From: Nonlabens sp.
GTDB lineage: Bacteria > Bacteroidota > Bacteroidia > Flavobacteriales > Flavobacteriaceae
Direction of reading: 5' to 3'
Assembly (NCBI RefSeq): GCF_018401815.1
Contig: NZ_JAGYKG010000003.1
Span: forward strand, 1 to 64,000
DNA: 64,000 nt
This document shows positions 26,802 through 35,048 of the stretch, piece after piece (position 1 is the first letter of the stretch; each line of letters opens with the position of its first letter). The notes beneath the pieces were generated by a model that did not search any database, had not been told where the DNA came from, and was given only the letters and a program-made list of their open reading frames with translations. The position numbers were made by a program, and so were the translations under genes.

Positions 26802-27743
26802 TTGAGGTTACAGGTCCAAAAATATCATCCAGAAAATGCTGCAGAGTGGAACGCTTTTGTAAAGCAATCGGTGAATGGGTCTTTTCTTCTTGAACGTGAT
26901 TTTATGGATTATCACCAAGAGCGATTTGAAGATCACAGTCTAATGTTGTATTTAGAAGGGCAATTGATGTGCTGTATTCCAGCTCATGTAAAAGCGGGTG
27001 TTTTTTACAGTCATCGGGGTTTAAGTTATGCTGGTTTGGTCATCAGCGCTGCCGCAGTATCAATTATAGATCGTATAGTCGATGCGTTGTTGGAGTATGT
27101 GAACGGTTGTGCTTTCGCGAAAGCGGAATTACAACTGCCACCAGTAGCCTATCAACGTATAAATAAAGAAATAGCAGCCGTTTTACAATATAAAGGTTTT
27201 ATCTCTAATCGAAAATTGCACAATCAGTCCGTAGCATTAGATCAAGAAATACAGGTATCACCTAAAAAGTCTATAAGGTATCGCAATGGAAAATACGAAG
27301 GATTGAGAATAGAAGTTTCAAATGATTTTAAGAGTTTCTGGGAAGAAGTTTTACTACCACAATTGGCAGCACGTTACCATTCAAAACCAGTACACAGCTT
27401 AGCAGAAATAGAATTACTCGCTTCAAGATTTCCAGAGAATATCGTTCAATATAATGTGTATAGAGAGGATGCATTACTTGCAGGGATCACTTTTTTTATA
27501 AAAGGGGAGATAGTGAAGTCTCAATATACTGCTAGTTCTCCAGAAGGCTTAAAGACAGATGCAGTAGCTTATGTTTATATGGAGGCAATGAAGGAATTTA
27601 AAGAAAAAGGATGTTCTATTATGGATTATGGGCCAGTGAATGAAAAAGGCGGATCGGTAAATAAAGGATTACAGCGTTTTAAAAAACAACTGGGCTGTCA
27701 AGAAGAGATATGGGAACGATGGGAATTTGATCAAAACATCTAA
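26802..27743 (+). CDS. FemAB/GNAT-like acyl- or aminoacyl-transferase
   Basis: A 313-aa cytoplasmic protein resembling the FemAB-type GNAT superfamily. N-terminal features are WNAFVKQSVNGSFLLERDFMDYH, and the C-terminal acceptor fold reads DAVAYVYMEAMKEFKEKGCSIMDYGPVNE followed by GLQRFKKQLG, the usual end of the family. FemAB-like enzymes add amino acids or acyl groups to cell-wall or polysaccharide precursors. The only fitting start is TTG at 26802; no in-frame ATG precedes it. It lies upstream of a sugar aminotransferase and a Wzx flippase, so acylation of an aminosugar is likely (inference). A palindrome copy inside encodes AFAKA. Confidence 0.75.
   Translation: MRLQVQKYHPENAAEWNAFVKQSVNGSFLLERDFMDYHQERFEDHSLMLYLEGQLMCCIPAHVKAGVFYSHRGLSYAGLVISAAAVSIIDRIVDALLEYVNGCAFAKAELQLPPVAYQRINKEIAAVLQYKGFISNRKLHNQSVALDQEIQVSPKKSIRYRNGKYEGLRIEVSNDFKSFWEEVLLPQLAARYHSKPVHSLAEIELLASRFPENIVQYNVYREDALLAGITFFIKGEIVKSQYTASSPEGLKTDAVAYVYMEAMKEFKEKGCSIMDYGPVNEKGGSVNKGLQRFKKQLGCQEEIWERWEFDQNI
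27111..27124. repeat. iterated palindrome, copy 6 (inside the FemAB-like gene)
   Basis: GCTTTCGCGAAAGC read in frame as Ala-Phe-Ala-Lys-Ala, the same frame and peptide as in the persulfide dioxygenase gene. Confidence 0.9.
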
Positions 27744-27977
27744 GGATAAAAAAAACCACCAAATAATAAGTTGCTGTCAAACACTTACTATACGGTGGTC
27801 ATTCAACCAAACTTAACTTATTTTTCTTTTTCATAATATTTTCGGGTGGTTATAATTAAAAAAGGCTAATTCAATAATCTACACTTGTACGTCCAATGTT
27901 ATGATGATACAAATTTAATAGATTTACATACTTGAAGGTGCTAACATCTAGTTAAGCAATGTTAAGTAGTGTTACCT

Positions 27978-28005
27978 TTATATATTAAAAAACAAATTAA
28001 ATTTG
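27978..28005 (+). promoter_or_regulatory. promoter of the small membrane protein gene
   Basis: TTA (27978-27980), a 17-base spacer and an exact TAAATTTG box (27998-28005). The leader would be about 12 bases to the ATG at 28023. Confidence 0.5.
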
Positions 28006-28022
28006 CAACAGAATTTTAACAA

Positions 28023-28322
28023 ATGAAGAATACAAAGAAATCATTTCACTTTGCCGTGTTTTCGAGTGTATTGCTAATCGTTTTTACGATTTTAGGCCAG
28101 ACCGTAAGGACGGCAGCCAATACCATCAATGATATCACTGCTTACTTCATCACCTTATTTTTTATAAGCATTTTTTTTGGTGCTATTTTTAGTGTTTTGA
28201 GTTTTAAAGAGCCCTTTCACTGGAAAAAATATGTGGGAATAGGAATTAACTTCTTCTTTTTGGTGATGACCAGCCTTGCTTTGATCGGTAATTTAAAAGA
28301 CGTCGTAGAAGCTTTTAGTTAA
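28023..28322 (+). CDS. small membrane protein of unknown function
   Basis: A 99-aa protein with three predicted membrane segments (about 10-27, 40-62 and 72-92) separated by short loops. I recognise no family. It has a good promoter of its own and ends 44 bases before the aminotransferase start, so it might be cotranscribed with the polysaccharide genes. Confidence 0.7.
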   Translation: MKNTKKSFHFAVFSSVLLIVFTILGQTVRTAANTINDITAYFITLFFISIFFGAIFSVLSFKEPFHWKKYVGIGINFFFLVMTSLALIGNLKDVVEAFS

Positions 28323-28346
28323 AGCACTTTCGATGTGTTATCTTCG
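28319..28346 (+). promoter_or_regulatory. possible promoter of the aminotransferase-flippase pair
   Basis: TTA (28319-28321), a 17-base spacer and TATCTTCG (28339-28346), one mismatch from TAnnTTTG. It overlaps the end of the preceding gene. Confidence 0.3.
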
Positions 28347-28366
28347 TTATCTAGTCCAAGAATGAA

Positions 28367-29467
28367 ATGATACCATCTTATATTCCATATTTAGACCTAC
28401 AACCTCATAACAAAAGGTTTGCGCAACAAGATCTAAAGACGTTTAAGGAAATCCACGCGACGGGAAAGTTGATAGGTGGAGAATGGGTGAACAAGTTTGA
28501 AAATGCTTATGCCTCCTATTGTGGGGCAAGTAACTGTATAGGGACGGCAAATGGGCTGGATGCATTAACCATTATTCTTAAAGCCGAAGTCGCTTTGGGA
28601 AACCTACCTGAAAAGGCAAAGATTGTTGTGCCAGCGCATACTTATATCGCTACTTTTCTAAGTATCCTGCACGCGGGGATGCAACCTGTTCCTGTAGATG
28701 TGGAGGAGCTTACTTTAACAGCACAAGTGCTGCGGCAGGTCGATCAAAGCTATGATGCCATTATTGCAGTAGACATTTATGGCAAGTTAGTAGATGATGA
28801 GGTATATGCCTATGCAAGAGAGAAGTCAATTCCTATTTATTGTGATACGGCTCAGTCACATGGGGCAGTTAACGATAGAGGTGTCAAGTCCGGAAATCTA
28901 GCTCGAGCGAGCGCCTTCTCGTTTTATCCAACAAAAAACCTAGGTGCTCTTGGAGATGCAGGTGCGATAACCACGAGTGATGAGGATTTGGCAATTACTT
29001 GTCGCAGCATAGCCAACTATGGTAGATCAAGCCGTTTTGTCAATGACTTAGTGGGAATTAATTCTAGACTTGATCCGTTGCAAGCTGGTTTTTTAATCAA
29101 TAGATTGCCACAACTTGATACCGATAATCAAAGAAGAGTAGAAATAGCTAAGTTTTATATCAAGCATCTTCAAAATAACAAAGTAAGATTGCCTTCAGAG
29201 CACTTTATTAAAAATAATGTAGTCCACGTCTTTCCAGTTTATGTAGGTGATAGAAAGCTTTTTGTAGATCACTTAGATCAGGAAGGCATAGGTACGAGTG
29301 TGCATTATGAAGTGCCGCCACATCAACAAAAAGCATTGAAACAATGGAATCATCTTAGATTTCCAGTTACAGAAAAATTACATCGCACTGAAGTAAGCTT
29401 GCCATGTCACCCTTTAATGACTTTAGAGCATCTGCAAAAGGTAGTACAAGCAGTAAACGCCTACTAA
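28367..29467 (+). CDS. DegT/DnrJ/EryC1/StrS-family sugar aminotransferase (FdtB-like)
   Basis: A 366-aa PLP-dependent enzyme that transaminates a nucleotide-linked 3-keto- (or 4-keto-) 6-deoxyhexose. It opens IPYLDLQPHNKRF, like FdtB/QdtB-type 3-aminotransferases. The PLP lysine is Lys190 in FYPTKNLGALGDAGA, and the family's GTANGLDAL, PAHTYIAT and DTAQSHGA motifs are intact. Its TAA is followed at once by the ATG of the flippase (TAAATG), so the two are coupled. The product is probably an aminosugar of an LPS or capsule repeat unit; the exact sugar cannot be told. Confidence 0.9.
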   Translation: MIPSYIPYLDLQPHNKRFAQQDLKTFKEIHATGKLIGGEWVNKFENAYASYCGASNCIGTANGLDALTIILKAEVALGNLPEKAKIVVPAHTYIATFLSILHAGMQPVPVDVEELTLTAQVLRQVDQSYDAIIAVDIYGKLVDDEVYAYAREKSIPIYCDTAQSHGAVNDRGVKSGNLARASAFSFYPTKNLGALGDAGAITTSDEDLAITCRSIANYGRSSRFVNDLVGINSRLDPLQAGFLINRLPQLDTDNQRRVEIAKFYIKHLQNNKVRLPSEHFIKNNVVHVFPVYVGDRKLFVDHLDQEGIGTSVHYEVPPHQQKALKQWNHLRFPVTEKLHRTEVSLPCHPLMTLEHLQKVVQAVNAY

Positions 29468-30760
29468 ATGAGAAGACTTTTTCATCAACTTCATAAAAAT
29501 GTACTGCTCAAAGTAGCTGGGTTCAATTCTATTCATGTAGTTCTGAAAATAGGAATAGGTGCCATCATGTCTAAAATTCTTGCTGACTACGTAGGTGCGG
29601 CAGGATTGGGAATCCTTGGTAACCTGCGTAATTTTACTCAAGGGTTACTTACTTTTTCTGTGTTAGGACTGGAAAATGGACTGGTTAAAAATACAGCCCA
29701 ATTTCAGCAAGAGCCGGCTGAGTTAAAAAAGGTATTTGGCACCGCTTGGGTATGGAGTATATGCGCCAGTATCATAGCAGCTGTTGTGATATTCTTTGCT
29801 GCTTCATGGTTGGATCAAAAACTTATAGCGACAGAGGTAGACTTTTCTATGGTTTTTAAGGTTCTTGCCTGTTCGCTGCCTTTTTATGTAGTATTCGTTT
29901 TCATTACCAGCCTGATGCAAGGTTTAGAGTGGTTTAAGAAATTTATTATTCTCAATATCATTATAAGTATTTTGGTTTTTGGAACCTCTGCGATTTTGGT
30001 GTATCAATACAATCTTACCGGAGCTTTATATTCGCTTGCTTTGGTTCCTTTTTTACAATGTATTGCAGCTGTTGTTTTTTGGTGGTTTCAAGGACAAAAA
30101 AGCTTAAAACTCCAAGAACTGCTAAATCTTCACTTTGATAAAAAAGCCAGTCGACAGTTGCTTAAGTACAGTGTTATGGCACTAGTAAGTGCATTGCTGA
30201 TTCCGTTGGTAAACATCTTGGTAAGAGATCAGGTCAGAGCAGAGGTGAGTGATGAAGCCGCTGGATGGTGGGAGGCTGTCGTGCGTATTTCTGGATTCTA
30301 CATGCTCTTTGTAACCAGCTTGATCAGCCTTTATGTCTTGCCTAGTTTGAGTAAAGATAACAGTCATAAGAACTATAGAGCTACCGTCTGGAAGTTTTAT
30401 ACCACTATAGTACCACTTGTTATTGTGGGGCTTATCCTTATTTATCTCTCTAGAGATTTTATTATTAGTATTTTGTTTACGGCAGAATTTGACGCTTCTA
30501 GTGGGCTATTTAAATGGCAACTCCTAGGTGATTTTATAAAGATTGTCACTACGGTTTTAGCCTTTAGATTTATAGCTATGAACGACCTTAAAAGCTACCT
30601 AATAGCCGAGCTATTAAGTATAGCGTCTTTCTATTTATTAGCTTTTTATAGTATACCCGCTTACCAAGAAGAGGGTGTTGTAATAGCGTATTTAGGTAAT
30701 TATTTATTTTATTTAGTGGTATTGCTCTTCCTTTTGCGTAAAGAACTTTTTACTGTGTGA
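29468..30760 (+). CDS. O-antigen/polysaccharide flippase (Wzx family)
   Basis: A 430-aa MATE/MOP-superfamily membrane protein with about 12-14 hydrophobic helices, expected to flip undecaprenyl-linked repeat units across the inner membrane. The N-terminus LLKVAGFNSIHVVLKIGIGAI and the phrase DYVGAAGLGILGNLRNF are typical of the O-antigen translocase group in Bacteroidota (WzxE-like). It starts right at the stop of the aminotransferase gene. No glycosyltransferase, Wzy or Wzz is nearby. Acyltransferase, aminotransferase and flippase in this order resembles the rffC-rffA-wzxE order of enterobacterial common antigen clusters, though homology of the first member is not shown. Confidence 0.9.
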   Translation: MRRLFHQLHKNVLLKVAGFNSIHVVLKIGIGAIMSKILADYVGAAGLGILGNLRNFTQGLLTFSVLGLENGLVKNTAQFQQEPAELKKVFGTAWVWSICASIIAAVVIFFAASWLDQKLIATEVDFSMVFKVLACSLPFYVVFVFITSLMQGLEWFKKFIILNIIISILVFGTSAILVYQYNLTGALYSLALVPFLQCIAAVVFWWFQGQKSLKLQELLNLHFDKKASRQLLKYSVMALVSALLIPLVNILVRDQVRAEVSDEAAGWWEAVVRISGFYMLFVTSLISLYVLPSLSKDNSHKNYRATVWKFYTTIVPLVIVGLILIYLSRDFIISILFTAEFDASSGLFKWQLLGDFIKIVTTVLAFRFIAMNDLKSYLIAELLSIASFYLLAFYSIPAYQEEGVVIAYLGNYLFYLVVLLFLLRKELFTV

Positions 30761-31064
30761 TACCACCTTTAATTTTTATAGAGAATACTGTTTTGTCTAT
30801 TTCTTATAGGGTCGCTAATAGCAGTAACAGTTCATTTGACTCAAAAGGATTTTTACAGCAGCAAGCAACTATCCCGTTTATTACAGCCTATTTTTATAGG
30901 GGTTGTGGTTTGGCTTAAAAATATTTAAATAAAAGGGTTCTTAAATGATGCGCGACTAGGGATGACCAACTTATATTTGTAAATCATTTTGTTTTAGTTT
31001 TTGTCGTTTGTGGGGATTCCGCTTTCGCGAAAGCGCGTATTTTAAAATTCAATCGACACTCCTT
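30761..31064. other. 304-bp leader region of the exonuclease gene
   Basis: It contains an exact TATATTTG box at 30972-30979 without a clear -33 element, then palindrome copy 7 at 31021-31034. A TTG-started extension from 31008 reads through the palindrome but adds a non-conserved N-terminus, so the gene start was placed at 31065. No other gene is seen. Confidence 0.45.
31021..31034. repeat. iterated palindrome, copy 7
   Basis: GCTTTCGCGAAAGC in the predicted 5' leader of the exonuclease gene, 30 bases before its ATG. In RNA it could fold near the ribosome-binding region. Confidence 0.9.
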
Positions 31065-31832
31065 ATGGAATTACAACTCAATAGACCTATTTGCTTTTTT
31101 GACCTAGAAACGACAGGTACGAATATCTCTAAAGATAGAATCGTTGAAATTTCTATACATAAAGTTTTTCCTAACGGAGAGGAGAAGACTTATACGTTTA
31201 AAGTAAATCCTACAATTCCCATTCCAGCAGAAACTACTGCAGTGCACGGCATCACAGATGACATGGTCAAAGACGCTCCTACTTTTAAAGAAAGAGCTCA
31301 CGAGGTTAATAATATCATCAAAGATGCAGATCTGGCAGGCTTTAACTCGAATAGGTTTGACATCCCATTGTTAGCCGAAGAAATGTTGAGAGCCGGAATA
31401 GATTTTGAAATAGGAAATAGAAATGCGATTGATGTGCAGAATATTTTTCATAAAATGGAACAGCGTACCCTAGTGGCCGCTTATAAATTCTACTGCCAAA
31501 AAGACCTGACCGATGCCCACAGTGCCGAGGCTGATACTATTGCTACTTATGAGGTTTTAAAAGGGCAGTTAGACCGATATCCAGAGTTGGATAATAATAT
31601 GAAATCTCTAGCAGAATTTTCTACTCGTCGAAAGGCAGTCGATTTTGCGGGAATGCTTGCTTTTAATGAAGCTGGTGAAGAGTGTTTCAACTTTGGGAAG
31701 CACAAAGGTAAGCGCATCGTTGATGTATTAGATCAAGAACCTGGATATTACAGCTGGATACAAAATGCAGATTTCCCGCTTTATACAAAAAAAGTTCTTA
31801 CCGCTATTAAGCTACGTGGCTTTAATAGCTAA
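31065..31832 (+). CDS. DEDD-family 3'-5' exonuclease (DnaQ-like)
   Basis: A 255-aa cytoplasmic nuclease. Exo I motif is FFDLETTGT with Asp13 and Glu15, Exo II region reads LAGFNSNRFDIPLL, and Exo III is DAHSAEADTIATYEVL (DEDDh type, with His before the last Asp). A C-terminal module, FNFGKHKGKRIVDVL, is the short DUF3820-like tail found in many Bacteroidota exonucleases. It could serve repair or polymerase proofreading in trans. The ATG at 31065 gives a normal N-terminus. Single gene. Confidence 0.9.
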   Translation: MELQLNRPICFFDLETTGTNISKDRIVEISIHKVFPNGEEKTYTFKVNPTIPIPAETTAVHGITDDMVKDAPTFKERAHEVNNIIKDADLAGFNSNRFDIPLLAEEMLRAGIDFEIGNRNAIDVQNIFHKMEQRTLVAAYKFYCQKDLTDAHSAEADTIATYEVLKGQLDRYPELDNNMKSLAEFSTRRKAVDFAGMLAFNEAGEECFNFGKHKGKRIVDVLDQEPGYYSWIQNADFPLYTKKVLTAIKLRGFNS

Positions 31833-31926
31833 GGATTTGTTGAGGTAAATTCGATGAATGATGTATTTAATTGACTTCATATACAGAGTTTTAGCCGATT
31901 ATAGGATCTTTATTGTATTAGATATG

Positions 31927-31952
31927 TTGAGGTATTTTTTTTACTATATTTG
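31927..31952 (+). promoter_or_regulatory. possible promoter of the beta-glucan regulator gene
   Basis: TTG (31927-31929), a short 15-base spacer and an exact TATATTTG box (31945-31952). Transcription would begin near 31958-31960, leaving a leader of about 10 bases before the TTG start codon. Confidence 0.35.
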
Positions 31953-31968
31953 AGTAAATGAATTTATC

Positions 31969-34746
31969 TTGAAAACACTACTTTATTTATTCTTATTTAT
32001 AAATGTAATTTTTACCTCTGCTCAGGAGCTTCCACCGATTCATAATTATGAGCCATCCTTATATCTTGCTGGTAATCAAAACTGGATGGTATCAGAGTCC
32101 GAGGACCATTTTATCTATGTAGCTAATAACAAGGGGTTGCTAGAATACAATGGATCTCAATGGACGTTGTATACCACTCCTAATGAGAGCATAATGAGGT
32201 CTGTAAAGGCTCAAGGGGATCGCATTTATACAGGTTGTTATATGGATTTTGGGTATTGGATAAGAGATGACAGCGGTATATTGAATTACACTTCCATCAT
32301 TGAAAAGACAAACTTCCAATTACAAGAAGATGAGCAGTTTTGGAATATAATTGTTAAGAAGGATTATGTTCTTTTTCAATCTCGTTCTCATATTTACTTT
32401 TTTGATATCGAATCAGGTGATATTGCTCCAATCGCTGAACAAACGGAGATCAATAAGTTTTTTCATGTAGGAGACACTTATTATTATCACGTATTAGGAG
32501 AAGGCTTATTTCAGGTAGTTAATAAAAAGGCAGAGTTAAAAGGTGCTTCCGACTTCTTCCTGGAACAGACCATCATTTTAATGTTTGAACACGACTCTAA
32601 AGTATACCTTCTTACTCAAGATGCGGCTATATACCAATATAACGACGGTGAGGTGGATCTTGTGGGCACTTGTGATTTAGATCAAAAAATAACAGTTTAT
32701 AGCGCGTCTTTGTTGAGTGACAACAACCTCTTATTAGGGACCATTGCCAATGGGGTGATCTCAATGGATCTCAATGGAAAAGTAAATTATACCTTCAATC
32801 AAGGCGATGGATTGGCAAATAATACGTGTTTATATGTTTTCGAAGATAGTGCTAAAAACGTGTGGTTGGCATTAGACAATGGAATCAGTTCTATAAGTAT
32901 AGATTCCCCTTACCAGGTGTACAATGACAAAGACGGAAATCTGGGTACTGTTTATGCCTCTTATCAAAGTGATGACATTTTATACTTGGGAACCAATCAA
33001 GGATTGTTTTACAAGAAGTCGGGTCAGGATAAATTTTCGTTTATAGAAGGAACAGAAGGCCAAGTATGGTCGATCAGTGAGCATCAAGGTGTTGTTTTTT
33101 GCAATCACCATTTAGGTGTTTTTGTACTAAGTGAATCTAAAGCGCGACGACTTAAAAATACTATTGGGACTTGGCAATTGTATTCGGTTCCGAATGCCCC
33201 CGACTTGGTAGTAGCCGGAACCTATAAAGGTCTTCAAATATTAAATAATAGTTCAGGAGAATGGGAATTTCGGAATAAGATTGAGGGTTTCGATATTAGT
33301 TCAAAAGATATTATTGTGCGCGATAATGTTGTTTACGTCAACCATGAATATAAAGGAGTCTTTAAAATTTTACTTAATAAGGAATTTACTAAACTAGTAG
33401 CATATGAAAAAATAGCAGTATTGGGGAAGGGCATAGGTTCTGATATCATGGATTTCAAGGGAAAGATCTTTTATTCTAAAAGAGACGCTATCTATATAAA
33501 ATCCTCTGATAATGGTGAATTTGTAAAAGATAATGAGTTGAGTAAGATTGTCGCTGGTGATCAATATACTTCTGGAACTTTTATTAAAAATGATGGGTAT
33601 TTATGGCTGTTCAACAAGAGTAAGATGTATAAGATCAGCATAGAAGATATCAATGGTAAGTACAATGTAGAGAGTATTCCACTAGGTCATGAACTGAGAA
33701 GAGAAAAAATTGGTTATGAAAATTTAACTAAAGTAGGTCCAAATAATTTCCTGATCGGCACCTCTTATGGCTATACAACGCTCAATCAAAATCGGAAGAA
33801 CAACCTTTCGCATAAAGTATACATCAATAATTTATATCGCTTGGATAAAAGTATACCAACTAGCCTAAGTTTAAAAAATCCGTCAGAAGTACCTCATAAA
33901 AATAATCATTTACAAATTTCCTATTCCTCCCCTTTTTTTAAAACCTTAAGTGTTGTAGAATATCAATACAGGCTTCTGGGGGAGAACCAAGAATGGAGTA
34001 CATGGAGTAAAGTGAATAGCACAGAGTTGAAAAATTTATCCTACGGAGCATACACATTTGAGGTCCGTTCTAGAGTAAATACCCTAATATCTGATAATGT
34101 TGACGCCGTTAGCTTTACCATTGCACGGCCTTATTACGCAACTAATACCGCTATAGCTTTTTATATTTTCGTCGTAGTGCTCATTATTTTACTACTTAAT
34201 GGATTTTACATTTGGTATTTCAAAAAGCAAAAACAGATAGCGCTTCAAAAGCAGCAAAAGGAATTAGAGTTAAAAAGCCTGACTAATGAAAAGAATCTAG
34301 TAGAGTTGCGTAATGAAAAATTAAAAAGTGACATCGAACATCGAAATAGAGAACTTGCTATATCGACAATGGCGATGATTAAGAAAAATGAAACTCTTAA
34401 TGAACTAAAGGTGGAGCTGGATAACTTACCCAAGACTGTAGCGTCTAAATCTTTAAAAAAGATGTTGGATAAAAATTTAAACAGCAGGCAAGATTGGCTC
34501 ACTTTTGAAGAAGCATTTAATAATGCGGACAAAGATTTTTTCAAAAAAATTAAGGAATTGCACCCTTCACTTTCTTCTGGAGATTTAAGATTATGTGTGT
34601 ATTTAAGACTTAATTTATCCTCAAAAGAGATCGCTCCACTCTTAAATATTTCCCCTCGTAGTGTGGAGATAAAACGATATCGTTTGCGTAAAAAACTAGC
34701 GCTTTCACGCGATGATAGCTTAACTAGTTACATTGTTGAGATTTAA
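31969..34746 (+). CDS. membrane-bound Y_Y_Y/LuxR-type HTH transcriptional regulator of the beta-glucan locus
   Basis: A 925-aa one-component sensor-regulator. A signal peptide (KTLLYLFLFINVIFTSAQ) leads into a periplasmic beta-propeller of about 600 residues, then a triple-tyrosine (Y_Y_Y) domain at about 640-715. One membrane segment (about 726-750) is followed by a cytoplasmic coiled coil rich in Lys/Glu and a C-terminal LuxR/GerE-like helix-turn-helix (SSKEIAPLLNISPRSVEIKR, about 885-905). There is no histidine kinase or receiver domain, so it differs from hybrid two-component PUL regulators and is closer to SusR-like sensors. The start is TTG; the ATG at 31958 gives only a 4-codon frame that overlaps it. 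It lies 300 bases upstream of the enzyme genes it probably activates. Confidence 0.85.
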   Translation: MKTLLYLFLFINVIFTSAQELPPIHNYEPSLYLAGNQNWMVSESEDHFIYVANNKGLLEYNGSQWTLYTTPNESIMRSVKAQGDRIYTGCYMDFGYWIRDDSGILNYTSIIEKTNFQLQEDEQFWNIIVKKDYVLFQSRSHIYFFDIESGDIAPIAEQTEINKFFHVGDTYYYHVLGEGLFQVVNKKAELKGASDFFLEQTIILMFEHDSKVYLLTQDAAIYQYNDGEVDLVGTCDLDQKITVYSASLLSDNNLLLGTIANGVISMDLNGKVNYTFNQGDGLANNTCLYVFEDSAKNVWLALDNGISSISIDSPYQVYNDKDGNLGTVYASYQSDDILYLGTNQGLFYKKSGQDKFSFIEGTEGQVWSISEHQGVVFCNHHLGVFVLSESKARRLKNTIGTWQLYSVPNAPDLVVAGTYKGLQILNNSSGEWEFRNKIEGFDISSKDIIVRDNVVYVNHEYKGVFKILLNKEFTKLVAYEKIAVLGKGIGSDIMDFKGKIFYSKRDAIYIKSSDNGEFVKDNELSKIVAGDQYTSGTFIKNDGYLWLFNKSKMYKISIEDINGKYNVESIPLGHELRREKIGYENLTKVGPNNFLIGTSYGYTTLNQNRKNNLSHKVYINNLYRLDKSIPTSLSLKNPSEVPHKNNHLQISYSSPFFKTLSVVEYQYRLLGENQEWSTWSKVNSTELKNLSYGAYTFEVRSRVNTLISDNVDAVSFTIARPYYATNTAIAFYIFVVVLIILLLNGFYIWYFKKQKQIALQKQQKELELKSLTNEKNLVELRNEKLKSDIEHRNRELAISTMAMIKKNETLNELKVELDNLPKTVASKSLKKMLDKNLNSRQDWLTFEEAFNNADKDFFKKIKELHPSLSSGDLRLCVYLRLNLSSKEIAPLLNISPRSVEIKRYRLRKKLALSRDDSLTSYIVEI

Positions 34747-34930
34747 TTCTTTGTTATTTTGTTTTAAATAACACAACATAGCTACATCAATATTTGAGAT
34801 CAGCCATAAGTTTTTTTAAATATAAAATTATAAACACTTATTATTAAGGTTTTTATAATTTTATTGGAAGATCATGACAGAATTATATATATTTATATGG
34901 ATGTATATTTTTTGTTGTGTTTGAATTTGA

Positions 34931-34959
34931 TTGTTCAAGTTTTCCAGAATATATATTTA
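34931..34959 (+). promoter_or_regulatory. possible main promoter of the beta-glucan operon
   Basis: TTG (34931-34933), an 18-base spacer and TATATTTA (34952-34959), one mismatch from TAnnTTTG, in a 302-bp very AT-rich gap with no gene. The leader would be about 80-85 bases to the ATG at 35049. Confidence 0.4.
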
Positions 34960-35048
34960 AAAAATTAAAATCAGTGCGATTAAATACATTTAAAAAGCAA
35001 TCGTTTTAATCAATCCTTAATTAACAACCTATCTATACCTCTTTATAT

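Noticed and set aside
27744..28022. Structured RNA between ACCACC and GGTGGT arms
   Set aside because: The arms are only 6-8 bases, far apart and without a supporting stem; two GGTGG copies make the pairing ambiguous.
31008..31064. N-terminal extension of the exonuclease from TTG 31008
   Set aside because: It translates a palindrome copy as protein and precedes the conserved MELQLNRPICFFDLE start.
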